Source of the DNA: JAHQVI01 sp963727575
Lineage (GTDB): Bacteria > Pseudomonadota > Alphaproteobacteria > Rhizobiales > Rhodomicrobiaceae
Reading direction: 5' to 3'
Length of the DNA stretch: 64,000 bases
NCBI GenBank assembly: GCA_963727575.1
Contig: CAVSIA010000009.1
Coordinates: forward strand, 183,093-247,092
Below are positions 38,859 to 45,654 of the stretch, piece after piece. The translations under genes and the position numbers were made by a program. The notes under the pieces are model-generated. The model did no database searches. It was not told where the DNA came from and was given only the letters and a program-made list of their open reading frames with translations. The number at the start of each line of letters is the position of its first letter. Position 1 is the first letter of the stretch.

Positions 38859-39898
38859 GGCTCTGTTCGCGTTGAGTATGGACTTCATCCAATGGCGGCG
38901 GCCAGTGCGAGGGGAACCCCGGATTTTTCCAGCGCTTGCCGCCAGCCGAGATAGTTCGGCAGATATTTCGTGGCCACGCCATTGAAACGGTCCAGCCACT
39001 TCTTGAAGCGGCTCACATAAGCGTTGATGGTCTGGATGTGCAGCACCTTTTCGTGCACATGCTCGCCGTGGCTGGCGATGATCAACTCGTATTCGATCGC
39101 CTCTTGTTTGGCGAAAGCGATCAGCGCCGGATCGCCGTCCATGCAAAGCAGAGTATCAGTCTTCGAAATCACGTCCTTCAGGACCGCGCTGACGGCGTCT
39201 TCCGAGCGATTGGGCAACACCGCATTCAGATGATGGCCGTAACGGTCACGTGCGATCAGGATCGGCGTTTGTTCGCCAGACAAGCCCGGCTTTTTAGCCT
39301 TGCCGCCGCGCTTCCTCGCCTTGCGCGGCAATTGCCGCTCGCCCTTCCTGCTTGCCAGAATGAAGCATTCATCGACCTCGACGATGCCGGTAAGTTGATG
39401 ATCCCGAAGATCTTTCCGCGCACTCAGAAAGCGGTGCCGCCAGCGGAAAGAGGTGCTCGCATTCACGCCGGCCCGCACCGCAGCCGCGCGGACCGACTCA
39501 GAGGCGTTGAGGGCGTCGGCATATTTCAGCCAGCGGTCCCGCTTGCGAAGCCGGGCCAGCGGCGTATCGGTCAGGGCGTTGAACGTTCTGGCGCACGCCA
39601 GGCATTTGTAACGCCGCAGTCCTCGCGCCATCCCATGGCGATGAATGTGGCGTTCCTTGCAATGCGGGCATTTCAGATCGGCTTGAAACTTGCCATCAAT
39701 TAGCTTTTGCGCCGTATCGCCCGTGCCCCGCTTGCTTATCGCATCGACCAGCTTGTGGGCCTGCGCGGGGGTCAGTTCCTCGATAAGTTCTGCCAGACGC
39801 CGTTTGAATTTGCGGTGCTCCATGATCGGCCTCCCATAATGAGAACTAATCAGGAACATTGAGCGACGTCAATCCCCATACTCTGCGCGAACAGAGCC
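38859..39898 (-). mobile_element. complete IS1595-family insertion sequence
   Basis: A 1040-base element bounded by terminal inverted repeats. The left end reads GGCTCTGTTCGCGTTGAGT and the right end, read inward on the other strand, GGCTCTGTTCGCGCAGAGT; the match continues as ATGG, with two mismatches in 23 bases. It contains one transposase gene on the minus strand and appears intact. The flanks (TTATGTTT at left, AACTTAAA at right) do not form the 8-base direct repeat expected for this family. Confidence 0.88.
38885..39823 (-). CDS. IS1595-family transposase
   Basis: A 312-residue DDE-type transposase. The N-terminal zinc ribbon is CPHCKERHIHRHG...YKCLAC (near residues 51-77), typical of IS1595/ISXO2 elements. 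The RNaseH-like core has VDECFI (first Asp), LLCMDGDPALIAF (second Asp) and the ending NAYVSRFKKWLDRFNGVATKYLPNYLGW, diagnostic of the family. The start at 39823 (MEHRKFKRRL) is set by GGGAGG eight bases upstream. No frameshift or stop interrupts it, so the element may be active. Confidence 0.92.
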   Translation of the reverse strand: MEHRKFKRRLAELIEELTPAQAHKLVDAISKRGTGDTAQKLIDGKFQADLKCPHCKERHIHRHGMARGLRRYKCLACARTFNALTDTPLARLRKRDRWLKYADALNASESVRAAAVRAGVNASTSFRWRHRFLSARKDLRDHQLTGIVEVDECFILASRKGERQLPRKARKRGGKAKKPGLSGEQTPILIARDRYGHHLNAVLPNRSEDAVSAVLKDVISKTDTLLCMDGDPALIAFAKQEAIEYELIIASHGEHVHEKVLHIQTINAYVSRFKKWLDRFNGVATKYLPNYLGWRQALEKSGVPLALAAAIG

Positions 39899-40745
39899 AA
39901 CTTAAATGTCGCTATTCGCGATATCCTCAGAAATTCGCTGTCAGAGCAGAAATTCCGAACTAGTCTTAGCGCTCTTTTAAAGGCTTACAATCAACTTTCG
40001 CAAGGAAATTTGGGCTTTGATTCCGGCGGTCCAGCAATAAATCGTATTCTAAAATACCTCAAAGCGCTTCCCTTCGAAAACTGGAAACCTTTAGCTTTGA
40101 CATGGCTAACCCGGTCGCCAACTGCATTACACACCCTTCATTTTCTCCGAGCTTTGGATGTGCTATGTACTGGCTTAGTCGTTCTAGGATGCGTCTCGAA
40201 TACTATCAAGAAGCGTTTCCAAAAAATCCGCGCGCGCATCGAAAATTGTTCTGAGCGACTTGAACAGCGAGATCTATCTCACCGGCGTTGAAAAGGACCG
40301 AATTCGCGAACGGCTGAGCAACCCCATTAACCCAAAAGCCAAGTTCCTCCGTTACATCATGCTTCGCTTAAACGCGGAGATGTTGGATGGAACGTTTGAT
40401 GCCGAAGTTAAGCTCGATGTCGAAATTGAACATGTCCTCCCGCAAACGCCATCTCCAAAAAGTGTGTGGCTCAGCAACTTTGAAGACAAGCGGCGACGCG
40501 TGCTACTCTGTCAATTGCTCGGCAATCTAGCGATTTTAAGCAAGCCTATCAACATCAAGGCACGAAATTTCGATTTTCACAGGAAACGCGAAGAGATATT
40601 TGGCCACGCCCATAGCAATACATTTCCCATCACGGCGGACCTTGTCCATTATAGTGAATGGACTGAACGCGAAATTCTCAAGCGTCACAAGATGCTTCTG
40701 GAAGTTGCAGAGCGAGTCATGAACCCGCAAATTATGCCCGCGTAG
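39899..40745 (+). pseudogene. truncated DUF262/DUF1524 (GmrSD-like) protein remnant
   Basis: Immediately beyond the IS right end an open frame begins without a start codon (NLNVAIRDILRNSLSEQ...) and runs to about 40245. One base then has to be dropped ('aattgttctg') to continue as IENVLSDLNSEIYLTGVEKDRI to the stop at 40745. The last 150 residues are a DUF1524 domain: VEIEHVLPQTP, LLGNLAILSKPINIKARNFDFHRKREEIF. DUF1524 is the HNH-type nuclease half of GmrSD (type IV restriction) proteins. The N-terminal DUF262 half, with its DGQQR motif, is missing. The DNA is AT-rich and clearly foreign. I infer a defence gene cut by IS-linked deletion. Confidence 0.75.
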
Positions 40746-40937
40746 ATGTCTGGTTAATCCCAACGGATCCGGGCGCACCCAATCCCGCGCGTTAACCATA
40801 TTCTAAGAAAATTAAGTGTATTTTAACTAAATACCCTGCAATCCCCGGACATTGCGAGCAAGCTTCAAGTTGTCCCCGAGAGTGCTGCAATCGCGCTTGC
40901 GATGCTGTGCTTCTACACAGAGCAACTGGAGGTTCCT

Positions 40938-41258
40938 ATGCGTGTGTCCGGTGTCATCCTGCCTGCACTCGTCGCCTTGTGCGTCTCGTTCACGAGCGCT
41001 CCGGCGGCGAATGCCATGACCATCGGCAACCCGGCCGCTTCGGCGGCCGTCAATAGCCCGGTCAAGCCGGTCTATTATTACCGCCACCGGCATTATCGGA
41101 ATTGCTACCGACCCTATGCCCGGCATTATCGCCGCCATTACCGGCACCGCAGCAACTATTGCTGCGGTGATCGGTATTATCGGGATTACAGCAATTACGA
41201 TCAATCCTACCGTCATCATCGCCGGCGCTATTGGCGCGACGACGATTATTACGATTGA
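40938..41258 (+). CDS. small secreted Tyr/His/Arg-rich protein
   Basis: A 106-residue protein with a clear signal peptide (MRVSGVILPALVALCVSFTSAPAANA). The mature part is dominated by Tyr, His, Arg and Asp in irregular YRxH/HYRR-type repeats, with a Cys pair (NYCCGD) and one further Cys (RNCYRP), and ends in acidic DDDYYD. Similar short basic Tyr-rich exported proteins are common in Rhizobiales and have no assigned role; metal or anion binding is only a guess. GGAGG stands in front of the ATG at 40938. It lies just after the foreign DUF1524 remnant. Confidence 0.65.
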   Translation: MRVSGVILPALVALCVSFTSAPAANAMTIGNPAASAAVNSPVKPVYYYRHRHYRNCYRPYARHYRRHYRHRSNYCCGDRYYRDYSNYDQSYRHHRRRYWRDDDYYD

Positions 41259-41320
41259 GAGCGGGAAATCCGACCCGGCGGGGCCCCCTCGCCGGGTTTC
41301 GGCGACGATCGATCAGCCGG

Positions 41321-41569
41321 TCAGCCGGCGATCGCGCTTCGGATCGTATCGGCGTTCACGGCCACCAGAATTCCGGCAATGAAATAGCAGATATCGCCGA
41401 CCAGGCCGCGCTTCAGCCTGTACATCAGGCCGGGATTGAAGGCGTGCTCCAGGTTCTTGTGGATGGTGACCGACTTATAGGTTGTGTAGAAGAAGTCGAA
41501 ACCGATCTGAAAGGCCTTCATGACGACGAAAACCAGCGTCAGCAGCAAGATATTGCAAACGATACTCAT
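41321..41569 (-). CDS. small membrane protein, unknown function
   Basis: An 82-residue protein with an N-terminal hydrophobic helix (CNILLLTLVFVVMKAFQIGFDFFY, residues 5-28) and a second at about 59-75 (GDICYFIAGILVAVNADTI). The start at 41569 is set by GGGGGGTGCGTT before ATG; the frame is open further upstream but with no site. I recognise no family. It converges on the Tyr-rich protein gene, and palindromic repeats lie upstream. Confidence 0.6.
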   Translation of the reverse strand: MSIVCNILLLTLVFVVMKAFQIGFDFFYTTYKSVTIHKNLEHAFNPGLMYRLKRGLVGDICYFIAGILVAVNADTIRSAIAG

Positions 41570-41644
41570 AACGCACCCCCCAAAGCGGCCGCGCCGCCAG
41601 ACATTGCCCCGCTTTTCACCCGCGGGCCGAAGCCCCACTGTGTC

Positions 41645-41698
41645 TAGAGCGGGATGAGGAAAAGTGGGTACCGCTTTTCCGCTCGTCATCCCGCTCTA
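41645..41698. repeat. palindromic repeat of the TAGAGCGG family
   Basis: A 54-base hairpin: TAGAGCGGGATGAGGAAAAG on one arm pairs imperfectly with CTTTTCCGCTCGTCATCCCGCTCTA on the other, with loop GTGGGTACCG. It is a second copy of the element at 33411-33465; similar GC-rich palindromes starting AGAGC are dispersed in many Rhizobiales genomes. Confidence 0.8.
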
Positions 41699-41708
41699 AC
41701 CTATTGGA

Positions 41709-41765
41709 TAGATCACTGTTCATGACTTTGGATTGACCCAATCCAAAGTCATGAACAGTGATCTA
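41709..41765. repeat. 27-bp perfect hairpin
   Basis: Two perfectly complementary 27-base arms, starting TAGATCACTGTTCATGACTT and ending with its complement, flank a 3-base loop (ACC). It lies 10 bases after the TAGAGCGG repeat in the gap between two minus-strand genes. There is no T run, so it is not a standard terminator. Confidence 0.85.
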
Positions 41766-41853
41766 AGGCCTTCGCCGCCGGCCTTCGACGTCATCGCTTG
41801 TTCTTGGTAAACGAGCGGGACGGCGGATCGCGCCCCGCTTTTTTGCCGCGGAT

Positions 41854-42624
41854 CTAGACCTGATCGAAAACGCGCCGCGCCGCATGTGCGCCGCTGCTCA
41901 GCCAGCGGGCGTCCGACGCGACCGCAACCACCTGCCAACCCTTGGCGATCAACGACTTGGCATAGTCCGCATCGTTGGCGAAGATGCCCGAGATCACGTT
42001 GTGCGCCTTGCAGCGATCGAGCAGGAGATCGAGCGCGTCGACCACCTCCTTGGCGCGGATGTCGCTATGGGCGCCGCCCGACAGCGTCAGCGCCAGGTCG
42101 TTCGGACCGGCGACGACCATGTCGAAGCCCGGCGTCGACAGGATCGCATCGAGATTGTCGATCGCCGTCTTGGTCTCGATCTGGCCGCAGGCGACCGTCC
42201 AGCCATTCGCCGCCGGGACATAGCCGGGAAGGCCGAGCCGGGCGCGGAACGGGCCGAGACTGCGCGCGCCCATCGGCGGGAATTTCACCGCACTGACGAA
42301 GGCTTCAGCATCGGCGGCGGTGTTGATCATCGGGCAGATGACGCCGTTCGCGCCGGCATCGAGCGCCCGCCCGATCAGTCCGGTATCGTTGACCGCGACC
42401 CGAACCAGCGCCGGAAGCCGGGCAGCGGTCGCCGCCGTCAGGCAGGCGAGCATCTCGGCATTGCCGCCGATGCCATGCTGCAGGTCGATGGTGACGAGAT
42501 CGGCCTTGGCCTCCGCGGCGAGCTCGACCGCGAATGGAAGCCCCAGCGAGATCCAGGCATTGAACAACGGCTTGCCCGCACCGACCTTGGCGCGAATCGG
42601 GCCGCCTTTTGCATCCTCCGGCAT
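41854..42624 (-). CDS. HpcH/HpaI aldolase family protein
   Basis: A 256-residue class II (metal-dependent) pyruvate aldolase homologue. It has LFNAWISLGLPFAVELAAEAKADLVTIDLQHG at the start of the barrel, then ALVRV, GANGVICPMINTAADAEAFV, the metal-ligand stretch GQIETKTAIDNLDAI and MVVAGPNDLALTLSG. Enzymes of this family cleave 4-hydroxy-2-oxo acids such as 4-hydroxy-2-oxoheptanedioate; the actual substrate is unknown. The conserved Arg that binds pyruvate carboxylate is probably in GARSLGPFRARLG. It follows the zeta-subunit gene by 30 bases and may be co-transcribed with it. Confidence 0.88.
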   Translation of the reverse strand: MPEDAKGGPIRAKVGAGKPLFNAWISLGLPFAVELAAEAKADLVTIDLQHGIGGNAEMLACLTAATAARLPALVRVAVNDTGLIGRALDAGANGVICPMINTAADAEAFVSAVKFPPMGARSLGPFRARLGLPGYVPAANGWTVACGQIETKTAIDNLDAILSTPGFDMVVAGPNDLALTLSGGAHSDIRAKEVVDALDLLLDRCKAHNVISGIFANDADYAKSLIAKGWQVVAVASDARWLSSGAHAARRVFDQV

Positions 42625-42654
42625 TTCCGGACCCTCCCATGGGGCAGGCGCCCC

Positions 42655-42987
42655 TCAGGACGCTTTGCCCTCGCCTTCGATCTGCTGCACGGCTTCCATC
42701 ATCATTTCCGCAAGCGTGCGCTGAAGCTGGTGATCCGATTGATCGACGCCCTTGGCCTCGAGATCGGCCTTGACCTTGCGCAGCACGTCGTCGTCGCCCG
42801 GCTCCTGGAAATCGGCCTTGACCACGCTCGTGGCGTAGTCGGCCGCCTCCGTGCCGGTCAAGCCCAGCTTGCCGGCCGCCCAAAGCCCGAACAGCTTGTT
42901 GCGCCTTGCGGTTGCACGGAAGCGCAACTCCTCGTCATGCGCGAATTTTCGCTCATACGCCTTTTCCCGCTCGTCAAACGTCGTCAT
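42655..42987 (-). CDS. F1-ATPase zeta-type inhibitor (DUF1476)
   Basis: A 110-residue protein of the DUF1476 family, which includes the zeta subunit that inhibits the F1-ATPase of Paracoccus. It begins MTTFDEREKAYERKFAHDEELRFRATARRNKLFGLWA, the signature helix, and continues with LGLTGTEAADYATSVVKADFQEPGDDDVLRKV. The start at 42987 fits the family; an open frame to 43023 adds 12 unconserved residues. It is divergent from purC, a neighbour arrangement common in alphaproteobacteria. Confidence 0.93.
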   Translation of the reverse strand: MTTFDEREKAYERKFAHDEELRFRATARRNKLFGLWAAGKLGLTGTEAADYATSVVKADFQEPGDDDVLRKVKADLEAKGVDQSDHQLQRTLAEMMMEAVQQIEGEGKAS

Positions 42988-43335
42988 CCCGCAATCCTCT
43001 GTTAAGGCCAACGAATGGCTCATGGCGCCCCGGAAAGGCTCGATTCCCCCGGCGCACCGGCGCGCTCAACTGATAACCTGACAAACGGCCCAGTTCAACG
43101 CAAGCGCGTGCGACAGGGGCATCACCGATCTAAAGATTGTTTCGCGGCCCTAAAACGGCTAGTTTCAGGCGCGCGAACAGCCTGGCGCAGTAAACGGGGC
43201 AAGCGTGCTATTATACGGCCGACCGCAGCGCGCTTGTGTGCTCTGCGGCCAGGGCATATATGCGATAAGCTGAAGAGCCGCGTGCTTTGCGCGACGCGGC
43301 CTTTTATATTTGATATCGAGCGAGGTCCGATCTCC

Positions 43336-44106
43336 ATAAATCGCCGTCGCAAAATCTATGAGGGAAAGGCGAAGATCCTTTATGAAGGACCCGAGCCCGG
43401 CACCCTGATCCAGCACTTCAAAGACGACGCCACAGCTTTCAACAACAAAAAGCACGAACGGATTGAAGGCAAAGGCGTTCTGAACAACCGGATCTCCGAA
43501 TATCTGTTCACCCGGCTCGGCGAGATCGGCGTGCCGACGCATTTCATGCGCCGTCTCAACATGCGCGAGCAGCTCGTTCGCGAAGTCGAGATCGTTCCGC
43601 TCGAAGTGGTCGTACGAAATGTCGCAGCCGGCTCGATCGCCACGCGCCTCGGCCTTGAGGAAGGTTCGCCGCTTCCGCGTTCCGTCATCGAGTTCTATTA
43701 CAAGAACGACGAACTTGGCGATCCGATGGTCTCCGAAGAGCATATCACCGCCTTCGGATGGGCCAATCCCCAGGAAATCGATGAGATCATGGCGCTTGCG
43801 CTGCGCATCAACGATTTCCTTTCCGGACTGTTTTTCGGCATCGGCATCCGGCTGATCGACTTCAAGGTCGAATTCGGCCGGCTGTTCGAGAACGAAATGC
43901 TGCGCATCGTGCTGGCCGACGAGATCAGCCCCGATTCCTGCCGGCTGTGGGATGTCGAGACGCAGAACAAGCTCGACAAGGACCGCTTCCGCCGCGACAT
44001 GGGCGGCCTGATCGAAGCCTATCAGGAAGTTGCGCGCCGGCTGGGTATTCTTGTGGAGAATGGCCACCCTAAGGCGTCTGGGCCTGTGCTGGTCCAGTCG
44101 AATTAG
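43336..44106 (+). CDS. purC: SAICAR synthetase, apparent ATA start
   Basis: PurC joins aspartate to CAIR in purine synthesis. The conserved N-terminus NRRRKIYEGKAKILYEGPEPGTL, the ATP-binding FKDDATAFN, GKGVLNNRISEY, RNVAAGSIATRLG and DEISPDSCRLWD are complete, 256 residues. In homologues translation starts MNRRR, but the codon here is ATA at 43336-43338, ten bases after a good GCGAGG. No ATG lies in frame between it and unconserved sequence; the nearest usable alternative is GTG at 43282. Either ATA is a sequence error for ATG, or the upstream GTG is used. It heads purC-purS-purQ. Confidence 0.88.
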   Translation: MNRRRKIYEGKAKILYEGPEPGTLIQHFKDDATAFNNKKHERIEGKGVLNNRISEYLFTRLGEIGVPTHFMRRLNMREQLVREVEIVPLEVVVRNVAAGSIATRLGLEEGSPLPRSVIEFYYKNDELGDPMVSEEHITAFGWANPQEIDEIMALALRINDFLSGLFFGIGIRLIDFKVEFGRLFENEMLRIVLADEISPDSCRLWDVETQNKLDKDRFRRDMGGLIEAYQEVARRLGILVENGHPKASGPVLVQSN

Positions 44107-44146
44107 GCTAACTATCGGCAAGATCGGCGTTGCTTGAGGTGCAGGG

Positions 44147-44392
44147 ATGAAGGCGCGGGTAACCGTAACTTTGAAAAACGGCGTCCTTGATCCTCAGGGT
44201 AAGGCCATTGCAAACGCACTCGGCGCGCTCGGAATCGAGGGCGTCGAGACTGTCCGCCAGGGCAAGTTCATCGAGGTCGAGTTGGCCGAGACCGATCCGG
44301 CCCGCGCCCGCGAGGCCCTGGAGCGGATGTGCAAGGAGCTCCTCGCCAATCCGGTCATCGAGAACTACCGCTACGAGCTGGAGGGCGCATGA
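44147..44392 (+). CDS. purS: phosphoribosylformylglycinamidine synthase subunit PurS
   Basis: An 81-residue PurS, the small dimeric subunit that bridges PurQ and PurL so that ammonia can pass between them. It begins MKARVTVTLKNGVLDPQGKAI, has the family helix ALGALGIEGVETVRQGKFIEVEL and ends in a helix before ANPVIENYRYELE. It lies 40 bases after purC and its stop overlaps the purQ start as ATGA. Confidence 0.96.
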   Translation: MKARVTVTLKNGVLDPQGKAIANALGALGIEGVETVRQGKFIEVELAETDPARAREALERMCKELLANPVIENYRYELEGA

Positions 44393-45078
44393 AGGCCAGC
44401 GTCATCGTCTTTCCGGGATCCAATTGCGACCGCGATGCCGCCGTCGCTCTCGAAGCGGTGACGGGCGAAGCTCCACAAATGGTCTGGCACGGCGACAGCG
44501 CGCTGCCTGACAGCGACCTGATCGTGCTGCCCGGCGGGTTCTCCTATGGCGACTATCTGCGCTCCGGCGCGATGGCGGCGCATTCGCCGATCGTGCGTGC
44601 CGTGGTCGCCAAGGCGCGCCAGGGCGTCGCCGTGCTCGGCATCTGCAACGGCTTCCAGGTGCTGACCGAAACCGGCCTTCTGCCCGGCATACTGATGCGC
44701 AACGCCTCGCTGAAGTTCATCTGCCGGGACGTGCATGTTCGCGCAGAACGCGCCGATACCGTCTTTGCGAAGCACTACGATACGGACAGGGCGATCACCA
44801 TCCCCGTCGCCCACAAGGACGGCAATTATTTTGCCGATGAGGAGACGCTCGAGCGCCTCGAAGGCGAAGGCCGTATCGCCTTCCGTTATTGCGATGCGCA
44901 TGGCAGCGTCGAGCCGGAGGCCAATCCGAACGGATCCCGGCGCAATATCGCTGGTCTTTACGACGAGACGGGGCGCATACTCGGCCTCATGCCGCATCCC
45001 GAACGCGCGGCAGATCCTGTCCACGGCGGTACCGACGGACGCCGCCTCTTCGAATCTCTCATTGAGAGCCTGCATTAA
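44389..45078 (+). CDS. purQ: phosphoribosylformylglycinamidine synthase subunit PurQ
   Basis: Glutaminase subunit of FGAM synthase. The class I amidotransferase triad is visible: the nucleophile in LGICNGFQVLTE (Cys near residue 87) and the His-x-Glu in LMPHPERA near the C-terminus. Start motif KASVIVFPGSNCDRD is characteristic. It is 229 residues. Start at 44389 overlaps the purS stop by ATGA, so the two are translationally coupled. It hands ammonia to PurL through PurS. Confidence 0.97.
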   Translation: MKASVIVFPGSNCDRDAAVALEAVTGEAPQMVWHGDSALPDSDLIVLPGGFSYGDYLRSGAMAAHSPIVRAVVAKARQGVAVLGICNGFQVLTETGLLPGILMRNASLKFICRDVHVRAERADTVFAKHYDTDRAITIPVAHKDGNYFADEETLERLEGEGRIAFRYCDAHGSVEPEANPNGSRRNIAGLYDETGRILGLMPHPERAADPVHGGTDGRRLFESLIESLH

Positions 45079-45124
45079 CGGCCAGCGCCGTTTAACGTCT
45101 TTTCGCAAGATAGGGGATCGGATT

Positions 45125-45526
45125 ATGGGGTTTGATGACGAAGTCGATCAGCTTAAACGAGAGCTGCAGACGCCGAAGCTGGACGCGGCCGGGGTCAAGG
45201 CCGCGACCGCGGCGCTGCAAGGCAAGCTGACGGAGCGCATTCAGAGCCGCCGGCTCGAATTCTCGCTCGCCACGGGCGACGAGATGTCGGTCAGCATCGT
45301 GCACACGCCCACCAAGGAGCGCGTCGCGACGATCACCGTCAACGAGGACGGCAGCGTCACCTTCCAGTCCTCGCTCGGCGAGCAGAGCGGCGAGGATTTC
45401 GACGACGCCGGTTATTTCCCGCCCTATGTGGAATATTACGACGAGGACGAGTTCCTGGCAGAAGCGCCGGAAATGCTCAAGCAGGGCATTGCCGAATTCG
45501 AGCTCGACCAGGAAGAAGACGCTTAG
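45125..45526 (+). CDS. acidic hypothetical protein between purQ and purL
   Basis: A 133-residue protein I do not recognise. Residues 1-45 are predicted to be helical (DEVDQLKRELQTPKLDAAGVKAATAALQGKL), the middle is a beta-rich segment (RLEFSLATGDEMSVSIVHTPTKERVATITVNEDGSVTF) and the C-terminus is strongly acidic and Tyr-rich (YFPPYVEYYDEDEFL to DQEEDA). GGGGAT lies before the ATG at 45125. It is co-directional with and 46 bases after purQ, and purL follows 128 bases later, so it is likely co-expressed with the FGAM synthase genes. A structural role there is only a guess. Confidence 0.7.
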   Translation: MGFDDEVDQLKRELQTPKLDAAGVKAATAALQGKLTERIQSRRLEFSLATGDEMSVSIVHTPTKERVATITVNEDGSVTFQSSLGEQSGEDFDDAGYFPPYVEYYDEDEFLAEAPEMLKQGIAEFELDQEEDA

Positions 45527-45654
45527 ATCAGGCGGCGGGCGGGCCTGGCCTGCCCGATCTCTTCCGATACAACTGCCGGCCCAAACGGCCGCGCTTGCCC
45601 TGATGGCTGCAGGCATATTACTAACCCGAGACGTTCCAGCTCACGGACCAGCGC

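Noticed and set aside
38851..39906. Target-site duplication of the IS1595 element
   Set aside because: Flanking octamers TTATGTTT and AACTTAAA differ; no duplication can be claimed.
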